This document shows positions 1-9,414 of a stretch of 64,000 nucleotides of DNA, in pieces. Every line of letters begins with the position of its first letter. The stretch's first letter is position 1. The DNA is from an uncultured Ruegeria sp. (lineage in GTDB: Bacteria > Pseudomonadota > Alphaproteobacteria > Rhodobacterales > Rhodobacteraceae): NCBI RefSeq assembly GCF_947504215.1, contig NZ_CANNGO010000002.1, forward strand, positions 1-64,000, written 5' to 3'. The notes beneath the pieces are model-generated. The model searched no databases, was not told the origin of the DNA, and saw only the letters and a list, made by a program, of their open reading frames with translations. The translations under genes were made by a program, and so were the position numbers.

Positions 1-546
1 GCCTCCGGCGATGATCAGCTTGGGGTTATGCTCTTTCGCCAGCGCCTCGACCTGATCATAGTCCAGCATGTTGTCTTCTTTGCGGACGCCGTATTGCACG
101 GCGTTGAACCACTTGCCCGACTGGTTCGGGCGGGCGCCGTGGGTCAGGTGGCCACCGGCATCCAGGCTCATGCCCAGAATGGTGTCACCGGGTTTGATCA
201 GCGCCTGGAACACGCCCTGATTGGCCTGAGAGCCTGAGTTCGGCTGGACGTTGGCGAAATCACAGCCAAACAGCTGTTTGGCGCGATCGATGGCGAGATT
301 CTCGGCGATATCGACAAACTGGCACCCGCCATAATAGCGCCGCCCTGGATAGCCTTCGGCGTATTTGTTGGTCATCACCGAGCCCTGCGCCTCCATCACG
401 GCGGCGGAGACGATGTTCTCGGATGCAATCAGTTCGATCTCATCACGCTGGCGACCCAGCTCGGACGTGATCGAGCCATAAAGCTCAGGGTCACGATCAG
501 ATAGGGACTGGGTGAAAAAACCGGTATCACGAAGATTGGCGTTCAT
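1..546 (-). CDS. glyA: Serine hydroxymethyltransferase, N-terminal part (runs off the left edge)
   Basis: Converts serine plus tetrahydrofolate to glycine plus 5,10-methylene-THF in the cytosol, using PLP. The reverse strand reads 182 open codons from an ATG at 546. The N-terminus contains [10 protein letters not shown], the [15 protein letters not shown] block, [16 protein letters not shown] and [14 protein letters not shown], all characteristic of SHMT. The PLP lysine and the C-terminal half lie outside the window. It is divergent from nadK with about 170 bp between the two starts, which must hold both promoters. I see no glycine riboswitch there. The family call is secure; only the 5' third to half is present. 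Confidence 0.96.
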   Translation of the reverse strand, partial: MNANLRDTGFFTQSLSDRDPELYGSITSELGRQRDEIELIASENIVSAAVMEAQGSVMTNKYAEGYPGRRYYGGCQFVDIAENLAIDRAKQLFGCDFANVQPNSGSQANQGVFQALIKPGDTILGMSLDAGGHLTHGARPNQSGKWFNAVQYGVRKEDNMLDYDQVEALAKEHNPKLIIAGG

Positions 547-714
547 TTGCGCTCCACATGGCTGGATGAAAATCTTGAAGATTTCCTATCGGAAACTCCG
601 CGGGTGCAAAAGGCTTAAAACGACGATTTGGTCAACTGCGGCGTCAAGTCTGGCCTATCGGGGAAAGGTATGTTTGTTTCGGAACCAAATGTGCAGCACC
701 GGAAACCGGAACAG

Positions 715-1476
715 ATGAAAAAGAGAATCGCATTTCTTGCCAGCGATGCCAAAGTGGCGCAAACGGCACGTGACGATCTGGTGGCCAAACACGGAAACGC
801 CGCCCCTCGGGACGCCGATGCCGTGGTCGCCCTTGGTGGGGACGGGTTCATGCTACACACGTTGCACAATATGCAACATCTGGACACGCCGGTTTACGGC
901 ATGAACCGCGGAACCATCGGGTTTTTGATGAACGAGTTTCACGAAGCTGATCTGATGGACCGGCTTGCCGCGGCCGAAGAAGAGGTCATCAACCCGCTGG
1001 CCATGGATGCAATGGACCAGTCTGGCAAGCTTCACAAAGCCCTTGCGATCAACGAAGTATCGCTGCTGCGCGCGGGACCACAGGCTGCACGCCTGAAAAT
1101 CAGTGTCGATGGCAGAGAACGCATGGCCGAGCTTGTTTGTGATGGGGCTTTGTTGTCCACGCCAGCGGGATCGACCGCGTATAACTACTCAGCCCATGGC
1201 CCAATCCTGCCGATCGGCTCAGATGTTCTAGCGCTGACCGCGATTGCCGCGTTTAGACCTCGGCGTTGGCGGGGTGCGCTACTGCCCAAGATCGCCAATG
1301 TGCGTTTCGATGTATTGGACGCGGACAAACGGCCCGTGATCGTCGCCGCCGATTCCGTTTCCTTTCCCGATATCGATTGGGTCGAGATTCGCTCGGAACC
1401 TGCGATATCCCACCGGATTCTATTTGACCCAGGACATGGGCTTGAAGAACGGTTGATATCCGAGCAATTCACATAA
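715..1476 (+). CDS. nadK: NAD kinase
   Basis: Phosphorylates NAD to NADP with ATP. The start at 715 gives MKKRIAFLAS and a 253-residue protein, a normal length for alphaproteobacterial NAD kinases; the frame is open upstream but those residues do not look like the family. Diagnostic motifs are VVALGGDGFMLHTLH (GGDG substrate loop, about residues 38-52), NRGTIGFLMNE, and the glycine-rich TPAGSTAYNYSAHGPILP segment. The gene is followed by a candidate structured RNA and an intrinsic terminator. The nearest downstream coding gene is convergent, so nadK is probably monocistronic. Confidence 0.95.
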   Translation: MKKRIAFLASDAKVAQTARDDLVAKHGNAAPRDADAVVALGGDGFMLHTLHNMQHLDTPVYGMNRGTIGFLMNEFHEADLMDRLAAAEEEVINPLAMDAMDQSGKLHKALAINEVSLLRAGPQAARLKISVDGRERMAELVCDGALLSTPAGSTAYNYSAHGPILPIGSDVLALTAIAAFRPRRWRGALLPKIANVRFDVLDADKRPVIVAADSVSFPDIDWVEIRSEPAISHRILFDPGHGLEERLISEQFT

Positions 1477-1552
1477 AACGCCGGATCTACGCGATTTTTG
1501 ACATGTTATGTGACCCAGTTCACAGGCGGTCGGTTCACCGTAGGCTAACCTG

Positions 1553-1726
1553 ATCTTGCTCGGAGAACACGTCACGGTGGAAGTGAGTGGCCACCAAACG
1601 GCGTTTTCGAACAGTTGCGCAAATTTCGCGCTGGCGAGGGTGGGTGGTGCTACGCTCGTCATCAAAAATCCGAGCATATTTTAGTATGCGGACCCCGGGC
1701 AAAATAACCCGGGGTCTATTTTGTTT
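1553..1726 (+). ncRNA. Candidate structured small RNA (possibly 6S-like)
   Basis: The 267 bp between nadK and the amidase contain no convincing gene. Positions 1557-1564 (TGCTCGGA) and 1669-1676 (TCCGAGCA) are perfectly complementary and close a domain of about 120 nt. Inside lies a second helix (GTGGC-CACC with GGTGGTGCTAC around 1640-1653), separated from the closing stem by a large asymmetric internal loop. A strong intrinsic terminator follows at 1691-1726. A weak promoter can be proposed at TTCACA (1519) and TAGGCT (1541). A rod with a closing stem and central bubble, about 170 nt long, resembles 6S RNA, but I recognise no conserved 6S sequence. It could instead be the 3' UTR of nadK. 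Confidence 0.35.
1691..1726 (+). terminator. Rho-independent terminator
   Basis: GACCCCGGG (1691-1699) pairs perfectly with CCCGGGGTC (1708-1716) across an 8-nt A-rich loop and is followed by TATTTTGTTT. The U-run is on the plus strand only, so it ends the nadK-side transcript and not the convergent amidase. Confidence 0.85.
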
Positions 1727-1743
1727 AGGGTGCGGATTTTGCC

Positions 1744-3177
1744 TCACCCTCTCATTTTGTCCCAGAGTGGAATGCACATCTGTCCGACCCGAGCTTCGAT
1801 CGCGGCGGCGGCATCTACGGCCAGATCTTCACGCCAGCGCCGTGCAGCAATCTGAACGTTGATAGGTTGCGGTCCCTGTGGCAGTTCCGCCAACCGGGCA
1901 GGAACACATGCTGCAGGCAGCCCTAAGAAATTCATCGCATAAGAATAGACGGCGCAGCCCAAAACTTCGTGTACGCCTTCTGCCCCTTCGGTGTCACGGT
2001 CGGGTTTGAAAAACGGCTGCGGCAGGAAGGGCGAGAGTACAAGGGGATAGTCTTGAAGAAACTGTGACCACTCTCTGGCGTAGTGGCTGCGCTTGGCCAA
2101 CATATGCACCAGTTCGGTTTCCACGATCGGCGGGAACTCTTGAAAATAGACATCAAAAATATCTCGAATTTTCTGCGAGCCTGCCGCTTCAATATCTGAT
2201 TTCATCAGGGTCAGAACTTCACCCATCAGCGTCCGATACCCGATCCGACCGCATTCAAACACGTCTGGCGGATCAATTTCGTCGACGACATAGCCTGCAT
2301 CGACCAAAGCCTCGTGGGCGGTGTCCAAGGCTTTCTCGACCTCGGGATGAAGCGCGTAACCAAAGGTGTTTTTGGTAAACGCCACTTTGATGGGGGCTTC
2401 TACAGGGGCACCGCGCCAGGCGATTGGCACGTGGAATGGATCACGCGGATCAGGTGCGATCAGGCTGGGCATCGACAGATGCAGGTCCGCGGCAGACCGG
2501 GTGATCAGGCCCTGAACCGACATGGATTGCGCCAGCAGACCTCGTTCGGCTTGCTGGCTGGGGTTCCATGCAGGGACGCGACCGAGGCCGGGTTTGACTG
2601 TCACCGCACCGGTCGCCGCGGCTGGAAAGCGCAGGCTGCCACCAATGTCATTGCCATGAGCCAGCGCGCCGACGCCAGCCATCACGGCAGCGGCCGCACC
2701 TCCGGAAGATCCGCCTGGTGAAATATGCGCGCCCCAAGGGTTATGTGTTCGCCCATACAATGGGTTGTCAGTATCCGCGCGAAACGAGAATTCTGGTGTG
2801 TTTGTTCGCCCGATCACAACGGCGCCAGCCTCTTCCAGATTGGACACAACCGGCGCGTCATCTGGCGCGATGACATCTTTCAGAGCGACCACGCCATTGG
2901 TGGTGGCATGTCCTTTCTGATCGACATTTACCTTGATCGTGACGGGCACCCCGTGCAGCGGACCGGTTGGCTCGCCTTTTGCCCGAGATTGATCAAGTGC
3001 ACGGGCCCGGTGCAAGGCTTCAGCGCTCAGATCTTCGACAACCGCGTTTAAGGCTGGATTCACGTCTGCCATGCGGTCAAGTGAGGCTTGCACCGCGTCT
3101 TGAGCGCTCAGATCACCGTTACGCGTTAAACTGGTCAAGTCAGTGGCGCTGAGCCGCCAGATGTCGCTTTGTGTCAT
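1744..3177 (-). CDS. Amidase (amidase-signature family)
   Basis: Hydrolyses a carboxylic amide; the substrate cannot be read from sequence. At 477 aa it is a normal length for the family. The Lys-cisSer-Ser triad is intact: Lys82 in VPVTIKVN, Ser157 in SPGGSSGG and Ser181 in GNDIGGSLRFP, with the same spacing as in fatty-acid amide hydrolase. The C-terminus has the usual GLPAACVP segment, where indole-acetamide hydrolases and GatA also look alike. GatA is unlikely because no gatB or gatC is adjacent. It lies 93 bp downstream of prpE on the same strand and may be read with it, although a GC-rich hairpin (3245-3267) sits between them. Confidence 0.88.
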   Translation of the reverse strand: MTQSDIWRLSATDLTSLTRNGDLSAQDAVQASLDRMADVNPALNAVVEDLSAEALHRARALDQSRAKGEPTGPLHGVPVTIKVNVDQKGHATTNGVVALKDVIAPDDAPVVSNLEEAGAVVIGRTNTPEFSFRADTDNPLYGRTHNPWGAHISPGGSSGGAAAAVMAGVGALAHGNDIGGSLRFPAAATGAVTVKPGLGRVPAWNPSQQAERGLLAQSMSVQGLITRSAADLHLSMPSLIAPDPRDPFHVPIAWRGAPVEAPIKVAFTKNTFGYALHPEVEKALDTAHEALVDAGYVVDEIDPPDVFECGRIGYRTLMGEVLTLMKSDIEAAGSQKIRDIFDVYFQEFPPIVETELVHMLAKRSHYAREWSQFLQDYPLVLSPFLPQPFFKPDRDTEGAEGVHEVLGCAVYSYAMNFLGLPAACVPARLAELPQGPQPINVQIAARRWREDLAVDAAAAIEARVGQMCIPLWDKMRG

Positions 3178-3270
3178 GAACCCTCTCTGTCTTAGAACGA
3201 CAGTAGGGGGCCTGTTTTGAGTTGCAAGCGAAAGCCGGAGAATTGAGGGCCGCCTAGGACCGCCCTCATG

Positions 3271-5160
3271 TTATTGTGCGTAGCCGATGGTTTGCAGCGC
3301 CGACTTGATCTCATCCAGAATGACGGGATCGTCGATCGTGGCCGGCATCTTGTAGTCCTGACCATCCGCAATCGACACCATTGTCCCACGCAGGATTTTA
3401 CCTGACCGGGTCTTGGGCAAACGGTCCACAACTACAGCCAGTTTGAAGGCAGCAACCGGGCCGATTTTCTCGCGCACCATCTTGACCACTTCTTGCGAAA
3501 CTTCGCCGTGATCACGTCCGGCCCCAGCGTTCAGGCACAGGAAACCAACGGGCATTTGCCCTTTCAGCTGGTCCGAGACGCCAATGACCGCGCATTCGGC
3601 GACATCCGGGTGTGCGGCCAAAACCTCTTCCATGCCACCAGTGGACAGACGGTGGCCAGCAACGTTGATGACATCATCGGTGCGCGCCATGATGTAGAGG
3701 TAACCATCCTCATCAATCATTCCCGCATCGCCGGTTTCGTAGTATCCGGGGAAATGCTGAAGGTAGGATTTTTTGAACCTCTCCTCAGCATTCCACAGTG
3801 TCGGCAGCGTCCCCGGAGGCAGCGGAAGCTTTACTGCAATGGCACCCAGTTCGCCGGGTTTCATCGGGTGTCCACCTTCGTCCAGAATCTGAACATCATA
3901 TCCGGGCATCGGTTTCGCAGGTGAGCCCAGCTTGACCGGCAGTTCTTCGATGCCCAGCGGGTTGCCTGCGATGGTCCAACCGGTTTCGGTTTGCCACCAA
4001 TGATCGATCACCGGAACTTTCAGTGCTTTTTGCGCCCATTCGATCGTGTCGGGGTCTGCCCTTTCACCTGCCAGAAACAAGGCCCGTAGGCTTGAAAGGT
4101 CATATGTCTCAAGCAATTCACCCCTTGGGTCCTCGCGTTTGACAGCGCGGATCGCGGTGGGTGCGGTGAAGAAACTGCGCACTTTGTGTTCTGATATCAC
4201 GCGCCAGAAGGTGCCTGCGTCGGGTGTGCCGACCGGCTTGCCCTCGAACACGATAGTTGTGTTGCCGTGGATCAGCGGCGCGTAGCAGATGTAGGAATGC
4301 CCGACCACCCAGCCAACGTCTGAGGCTGCCCAGAACACATCGCCCGGATCGACATCATAGATGTTCTTCATCGACCAGTTCAGCGCCACAAGGTGGCCAG
4401 CGGTTGGCCGAACGACTCCTTTGGGGGCTCCGGTTGTGCCAGAGGTATAGAGGATATAGGCCGGATCATTACCCGCCACAGGCACACATTCTGCAGGTTC
4501 GACGCCATATTGAAACCCGTGCCAATTGTAGTCACGACCCTCGACAAGCTGGGCAACCTCTTGTTCGCGCTGGAAGACGACGCAAAAGTCGGGCTTGTGG
4601 TCCGCCATATCGATGGCACCGTCCAGCAAAGGCTTGTAGTGGACGACACGGCCTGGCTCCATCCCGCAGGATGCCGCGATGATCGCTTTGGGTTTGGCAT
4701 CGTCAATGCGGACCGCCAACTCGTTGCTGGCAAAGCCGCCGAACACAACCGAATGAACCGCGCCCAACCGGGCACATGCCAACATCGCCTCAAGCGCTTC
4801 GGGGATCATCGGCATATAAATGATGACGCGGTCACCTTTTTCGATACCTTTGGCCCGCAATGCGCCAGCGAGAGTCGCAACGCGGTTGCGCAGCTCGACA
4901 TAGGAAATTTCGCGTTTTGTGTGCGTGATTGGACTGTCGTAGATAATGGCGGCCTGTTCGCCACGCCCGTTTGCCACGTGTCGGTCCACGGCGTTCCAGC
5001 AGGTATTGACCTGCGCGTCGTTGTACCATTCATAGAGCGGCGCATTGTCGTCAAACAAAGCTTTGCTAGGGGCTTTGACCCAATCGATCCCTTTTGCGGC
5101 GTCCATCCAGAACGCCTCGGGGTTGGTTTGCCAGCTCTCATAAACGTCCTGATATGCCAT
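3271..5160 (-). CDS. prpE: Propionate--CoA ligase
   Basis: Activates propionate (and probably acetate less well) to the acyl-CoA through an acyl-adenylate. The 629-aa length and the N-terminus MAYQDVYESWQTNPEAFW match PrpE rather than Acs, which is longer. The ATP-binding loop YTSGTTGAPKGVV is at about 238-250, the TGDAGMIDEDGY and DDVINVAGHRLSTGG motifs are present, and the C-terminal catalytic lysine lies in KTRSGKILRG. TTTGC/GCAAA inverted sites upstream fit control by a short-chain-fatty-acid regulator (see the regulatory entry). It follows a GFA-family gene on the same strand, but the 230-bp gap suggests its own promoter. Confidence 0.92.
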   Translation of the reverse strand: MAYQDVYESWQTNPEAFWMDAAKGIDWVKAPSKALFDDNAPLYEWYNDAQVNTCWNAVDRHVANGRGEQAAIIYDSPITHTKREISYVELRNRVATLAGALRAKGIEKGDRVIIYMPMIPEALEAMLACARLGAVHSVVFGGFASNELAVRIDDAKPKAIIAASCGMEPGRVVHYKPLLDGAIDMADHKPDFCVVFQREQEVAQLVEGRDYNWHGFQYGVEPAECVPVAGNDPAYILYTSGTTGAPKGVVRPTAGHLVALNWSMKNIYDVDPGDVFWAASDVGWVVGHSYICYAPLIHGNTTIVFEGKPVGTPDAGTFWRVISEHKVRSFFTAPTAIRAVKREDPRGELLETYDLSSLRALFLAGERADPDTIEWAQKALKVPVIDHWWQTETGWTIAGNPLGIEELPVKLGSPAKPMPGYDVQILDEGGHPMKPGELGAIAVKLPLPPGTLPTLWNAEERFKKSYLQHFPGYYETGDAGMIDEDGYLYIMARTDDVINVAGHRLSTGGMEEVLAAHPDVAECAVIGVSDQLKGQMPVGFLCLNAGAGRDHGEVSQEVVKMVREKIGPVAAFKLAVVVDRLPKTRSGKILRGTMVSIADGQDYKMPATIDDPVILDEIKSALQTIGYAQ

Positions 5161-5248
5161 CTCGTCCTCCTCCCAAAGCCTTGCGCATGTTGTTATGCAT
5201 CCCTGCTGCTTCGAACAAGCGGCGCGATTGACGGCGCGTCAGTTTATC

Positions 5249-5370
5249 GCAAAATCTTTGCAGGGGACCCCAGATTTTCCTGCAAATTTTTGCAAACCCC
5301 TTTTTGTGCTGCAGCTTGGGTGCGCCGCTGCGAAGGTTTTGCAAATCTGCAAACTTAGTCATGCAAAATC
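5249..5370 (-). promoter_or_regulatory. Cluster of TTTGC/GCAAA operator-like sites upstream of prpE
   Basis: Within 120 bp are CGCAAAATCTTTGCAG (5249 onward), TGCAAATTTTTGCAAA (5281-5296), TTTTGCAAATCTGCAAA (5337-5353) and a half-site ATGCAAAA (5361). The spacing of inverted and direct GCAAA elements resembles the operators described for ScfR-type regulators (RamB, PccR) that control acetate and propionate genes. The regulator itself is not in the window. The sites sit about 90-210 bp upstream of the prpE start. Confidence 0.6.
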
Positions 5371-5391
5371 CGGCTCAGCCGAAGAATCGAC

Positions 5392-5781
5392 TCACCCGGC
5401 GCTTTTGGCATAGCGTGGCAGGCTGTCCTGAACACTTAACCACCTTAGATGATCCGCATGAAAAACATGGAACCGAGGTGGCAAAGTATCCGGATCTTCA
5501 AGCGTCGCGGTGTAGAGGTGGATGTTCTCGGTGTCTTGGGCGTTGCGATACGCCATTTGAGTGCCACAGACCCCGCAGAAAAGTCGCTCCACAGCGTCAG
5601 ATGACCGGTAGATTTTTGGTGCCTCCCCATGCCAATCAACGGAATCGTGCGGCACCCCAAAAAACGCTGTGACAGGCGACGCGCAATTGCGGCGACAATC
5701 GGCGCAATGACAATAACAGCTCCAAGCGACCTGACCTTCGCTTTCCCAGCGCACCGCTTTGCAATGACAATGCCCTTTCAT
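5392..5781 (-). CDS. GFA-family (glutathione-dependent formaldehyde-activating enzyme-like) protein
   Basis: A 129-aa Zn-binding beta-tent protein with the CENP-V/GFA cysteine pattern: CHC at residues 4-6 (GHCHCKAV), CHCADC around 25-30, and the CxxC of LFCGVCGTQ near residue 68. The start at 5781 is preceded by GGGAGGTCAGC, a strong ribosome-binding site; the reading frame continues upstream but without family similarity. The family includes glutathione-formaldehyde adducting enzymes, but most members have no proven activity, so the function should be left open. It lies 43 bp downstream of maeB and is probably co-transcribed with it. Confidence 0.88.
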   Translation of the reverse strand: MKGHCHCKAVRWESEGQVAWSCYCHCADCRRNCASPVTAFFGVPHDSVDWHGEAPKIYRSSDAVERLFCGVCGTQMAYRNAQDTENIHLYTATLEDPDTLPPRFHVFHADHLRWLSVQDSLPRYAKSAG

Positions 5782-5824
5782 GCTGACCTCCCTGAATGGC
5801 GGCCAGCCAATAGGGCCGCCTGAC

Positions 5825-8098
5825 CTAACCGTAATGCGCGACTGGCGTTCCGGCAATGGCAGCCATATTCAGCAATCCGCGCGCCGTGATCGCCGGGGTA
5901 ACGATATGGGCCTTGTTGCCCATGCCCATCAGGATGGGGCCCACCTCGATTCCATCAGCTTTCATCTTCAGGATGTTGCGCACCCCACTGGCCGCGTCAG
6001 CATGGGCAAAGATCAGCACATTCGCGGCCCCCTCCAGACGCGATGCCGGGAAGATGCGGGCCCGCAGATCCGGATCAAGGGCCGCATCCAGGTTCATCTC
6101 ACCCTCATAGACAAAGTCCCGAGGTTCCAGGTCCAGAATGTCCAGCGCGGCGCGAAGACGCTTACCGGACCCTTCTTCCTGATTTCCGAATTGAGATTGC
6201 GAACAGAACGCGATCTTTGGTTCGATCCCAAACCGACGGACATGGCGCGCCGCGCCGATCGTGGATTCAGCCAGTTCCTCGGGTGTCGGAAGTTGGCGCA
6301 CATGCGTGTCGGCAATGAACAACGGGCCGTCTTCAAGGATCATCAAAGACAGCGCACCGTGTGGGCGTAAATCGCCATCGTCCAGCACCTGTTCGACATA
6401 GTTCAAGTGCCACCGAAACTCACCAAAGGTGCCGCAGATCATGCTGTCCGCCTCCCCACGATGAACCATGATCGCGCCAATGGCCGTTGTGTTCGTGCGC
6501 ATGATTGCCTTGGCCAGATCCGGCGTCACGCCTTGGCGCTGCATGATCTGATGATAAGAACTCCAGTAGTCATAATACCGTGGGTCATTTTCCGGGTTCA
6601 CGATCTGGCAATCCTTGCCGGGACGAATGGTCAGACCCAGTTTTTCGCAGCGCGCTTCTATCACGTCCGGCCGCCCGATCAGGATCGGCGTTTCGGTGGT
6701 TTCTTCCAGAATGGCCTGGGCGGCGCGCAGGACGCGTTCATCCTCGCCTTCGGCAAAAACGATCCGGCGAGACGCGACGGCAGCGGCCTCGAAGACCGGG
6801 CGCATTAGCAGGGCAGATTTGAATACGGATTGGTTCAGCTTTTCCTTGTAGGCTTCCATATCCTCAATCGGCCGCTTCGCCACGCCGCTGTCCATTGCAG
6901 CCTTGGCGACGGACGAAGAAACAACGCCCACCAATCGCGGATCAAACGGCTTAGGGATCAGGTAATCTGGCCCGAAGGTTAGCTGTTCCCCCTTGTAGGC
7001 GGCTGCGGCTTCGGCGCTGGTTGTAGCGCGGGCCATGTCGGCAATACCATCAACGCAGGCGATCTGCATTTCATCGTTAATCTCGGTCGCGCCGACATCC
7101 AATGCGCCTCGGAAGATAAACGGGAAACACAATACGTTATTGACTTGATTGGGAAAATCGCTGCGCCCTGTGGCGATGATCGCATTTGGTGCAACCTCTC
7201 GCGCAGCTTGCGGCAGGATTTCAGGCGTTGGGTTGGCCAGTGCAAAGATGATCGGACGATCGGTCATTTTCTCGACCATCTCGGGCTTCAAAACGTTCGG
7301 TCCGCTGAGGCCCAGGAACAGGTCGGCGCCACCTATGACGTCGTCCAGGGTTCGCAACTCCGACTTTTGCGCAAACTGATCTTTGTGTGGGTTCATGTCC
7401 TCGGCACGGCCCTCATAGACCAGACCATGAATGTCACACAGCCAGATGTTTTCCCGTTTGACGCCCAATTTGACCAACATGCTCAGGCAGGCAATGCCCG
7501 CTGCACCGCCGCCGGTTGAGACGACTTTGATGTCTTCAAACGACTTTCCAGCTACGTGCAGCGCATTTTTGGCGGCCGCGCCCACGACAATAGCTGTGCC
7601 ATGCTGATCGTCATGGAAGACGGGAATGTTCATCCGCTCACGGCACAGCTTTTCGACAATGAAGCAATCCGGAGCCTTGATGTCTTCAAGGTTGATCGCC
7701 CCAAAAGTAGGCTCCAACGCGCACACGATATCAGCCAGTTTTTCGGGGTCAGGCTGATCGACTTCGATATCGAAACAGTCGATCCCGGCGAATTTCTTAA
7801 ACAGAACGGCCTTGCCTTCCATGACGGGCTTCGAGGCGAGTGCTCCGATATTGCCCAAGCCCAGGACAGCTGTCCCGTTTGATACCACTGCCACCAGGTT
7901 CCCACGTGACGTATAAAGCTCGGCATTGGCTGCATCTGCTTTGATTTCCAAACTTGCCTCGGCCACGCCCGGCGAGTAGGCGCGCGCCAAATCACGGCCA
8001 TTCGCCATCGGTTTGGTGGCCTTGATTTCAAGCTTCCCGGGCTTTGGATGGGCGTGATAGTCTAGCGCGGCTTGTCGCAGGCTGGGTGTATCTGACAT
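5825..8098 (-). CDS. maeB: NADP-dependent malic enzyme with phosphotransacetylase-like domain
   Basis: Oxidatively decarboxylates malate to pyruvate, giving NADPH. The 757 aa fit the two-domain MaeB type. The malic-enzyme part (about 1-430) contains [43 protein letters not shown] and the Rossmann [10 protein letters not shown]. The C-terminal part (about 440-757) is phosphate-acetyltransferase-like ([36 protein letters not shown]), which in known MaeB proteins is regulatory and binds acetyl-CoA. The ATG at 8098 follows AACAGGAAG. An 18-bp palindrome just upstream suggests repressor control. It probably links the downstream GFA gene and central metabolism. Confidence 0.96.
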   Translation of the reverse strand: MSDTPSLRQAALDYHAHPKPGKLEIKATKPMANGRDLARAYSPGVAEASLEIKADAANAELYTSRGNLVAVVSNGTAVLGLGNIGALASKPVMEGKAVLFKKFAGIDCFDIEVDQPDPEKLADIVCALEPTFGAINLEDIKAPDCFIVEKLCRERMNIPVFHDDQHGTAIVVGAAAKNALHVAGKSFEDIKVVSTGGGAAGIACLSMLVKLGVKRENIWLCDIHGLVYEGRAEDMNPHKDQFAQKSELRTLDDVIGGADLFLGLSGPNVLKPEMVEKMTDRPIIFALANPTPEILPQAAREVAPNAIIATGRSDFPNQVNNVLCFPFIFRGALDVGATEINDEMQIACVDGIADMARATTSAEAAAAYKGEQLTFGPDYLIPKPFDPRLVGVVSSSVAKAAMDSGVAKRPIEDMEAYKEKLNQSVFKSALLMRPVFEAAAVASRRIVFAEGEDERVLRAAQAILEETTETPILIGRPDVIEARCEKLGLTIRPGKDCQIVNPENDPRYYDYWSSYHQIMQRQGVTPDLAKAIMRTNTTAIGAIMVHRGEADSMICGTFGEFRWHLNYVEQVLDDGDLRPHGALSLMILEDGPLFIADTHVRQLPTPEELAESTIGAARHVRRFGIEPKIAFCSQSQFGNQEEGSGKRLRAALDILDLEPRDFVYEGEMNLDAALDPDLRARIFPASRLEGAANVLIFAHADAASGVRNILKMKADGIEVGPILMGMGNKAHIVTPAITARGLLNMAAIAGTPVAHYG

Positions 8099-8121
8099 GG
8101 CGGGACTTCCTGTTGGATATT

Positions 8122-8139
8122 TAGTTTAACGTTAAACTA
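8122..8139. promoter_or_regulatory. 18-bp perfect palindrome, likely operator of maeB
   Basis: TAGTTTAACGTTAAACTA is perfectly self-complementary and lies 24-41 bp upstream of the maeB ATG. It covers the region where a -10 element and start site would fall (AAACTAAATAT reads toward maeB). An AT-rich palindrome in this position is typical of a dimeric repressor site (TetR, MarR or GntR size). No regulator gene is adjacent, so the factor is unknown. It might also influence the divergent VOC-cupin gene, which starts about 100 bp away. Confidence 0.6.
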
Positions 8140-8241
8140 GTGATGACCCAAGGGAAACAGGGAATTGAAACGACCCGCAGGCACGCTGCTGCTTGCAAAA
8201 CCAAAGGCTCGCATTCACTGTCCCGCCTGAAGGAGAGCATC

Positions 8242-9327
8242 ATGAGCGACACCATAGCTGAATTCCGCATTCCCACCAAAGAATTGCGTGATGACATCCC
8301 GTTTTACACCAAAGTGTTAGGGATGCGGATGGACATGATCTATCCTGCTGACGATCCCAGTGTTGCTGTGTTTTCGGGACACGGTCTGCGGCTGCGAATT
8401 GAAAAAGACGCGCCTGAGGCGCCGGGAACCTTGCGCATCCTGACTGAAGATCCCGGCAGTTTCCTGGATGGTCAGCGCAGTGTGGTGGCGCCAAACGGGA
8501 CCCGAATCGAGATTGAAGAGCGCTATCCGCCCTTGGAGATGCCTGAAACCGTCCATTCCTTTGTGGTCCGTAGGTTGAAGGATCAGGCGCCATGGATCAT
8601 CGGGCGGGCGGGAATGCACTACCGCGATCTGGTGCCCGACCGGCTTGGGGGGTCCATCATTGCCAGCCATATCCGCATCCCCGATGGCGGACCGGTGCCG
8701 GACATGGTGCATTTTCATAAGGTCGGGTTTCAACTGATCTTTTGCATCCACGGCTGGGTGGACGTGGTTTACGAGGATCAGGGCGACAAAATGCGACTGA
8801 CGGCTGGGGATTGCTTTATCCAGCCTCCTGAAATCCGCCATCGGGTACTTGAGGCGTCAGACAATGTTCAGGTGATCGAGATTGGTGTTCCTGCCGAACA
8901 CGTAACCGAGATCGATCATGATATGGATCTGCCTACCCCACATGTCCGACCAAATCGGGAATGGCGCGGTCAGCGATTTGTCTACAATCAAGCCAAGGAC
9001 GCCGATTGGCGGGCGTTCCGCCTGCCGGGCTATATCTGTCGCGACACGACGATTGCTGAAAACACAAAGGGTGTCGCTGGTGTGGTAGTGGTGCGCCGGG
9101 GCCAGGGTGATCCAGTGTGGGCCAGCCACGATACCGATATTCATTTTACATTTGTCATGAACGGCGAAGTCACGCTGGAGGGTGAAGGCCGGGATTCCTA
9201 CCGGTTGGAGCAGGGGGATGCATTCGTCATTCCGCCCGGTATGCGGACGCGACTGGCGGATCCATCGCAAGACGTTGAACTGTTAGAGGTCACTCTGCCA
9301 GGCGTTTTTGGTACGAAACTGGGGTGA
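8242..9327 (+). CDS. VOC-like plus double-cupin protein of unknown function
   Basis: A 361-aa protein with three parts. Residues 1-75 look like a single VOC (glyoxalase/bleomycin-resistance) module (ELRDDIPFYTKVLGMRMDMIYP). Residues about 120-220 form a cupin (VHFHKVGFQLIFCIHGWVDV, TAGDCFIQPPEIRH). Residues about 270-355 form a second cupin (DTDIHFTFVMNGEVTL, EQGDAFVIPPGMRT). Both cupins keep histidines at the usual metal positions, so a metal-dependent isomerase or dioxygenase role is possible but unproven. The ATG at 8242 follows AAGGAGAGCATC. It is upstream of cdd with an 87-bp gap and may share a transcript with the nucleoside genes; I infer no functional link. Confidence 0.8.
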   Translation: MSDTIAEFRIPTKELRDDIPFYTKVLGMRMDMIYPADDPSVAVFSGHGLRLRIEKDAPEAPGTLRILTEDPGSFLDGQRSVVAPNGTRIEIEERYPPLEMPETVHSFVVRRLKDQAPWIIGRAGMHYRDLVPDRLGGSIIASHIRIPDGGPVPDMVHFHKVGFQLIFCIHGWVDVVYEDQGDKMRLTAGDCFIQPPEIRHRVLEASDNVQVIEIGVPAEHVTEIDHDMDLPTPHVRPNREWRGQRFVYNQAKDADWRAFRLPGYICRDTTIAENTKGVAGVVVVRRGQGDPVWASHDTDIHFTFVMNGEVTLEGEGRDSYRLEQGDAFVIPPGMRTRLADPSQDVELLEVTLPGVFGTKLG

Positions 9328-9414
9328 ATGATCGTGCAGGGGTCTTCAACTCCCCCTGTGCTTTCCTTTAAGGTATGTGTTTCTGACCAGATGATCAAAA
9401 ATTGGGGAATCGCT

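Noticed and set aside
547-714. Glycine riboswitch upstream of glyA
   Set aside because: None of the conserved glycine-aptamer blocks are visible in the 168 bp.
4393-5358. A 321-codon plus-strand frame across prpE
   Set aside because: Antisense to conserved prpE; no motif or RBS, so a shadow.
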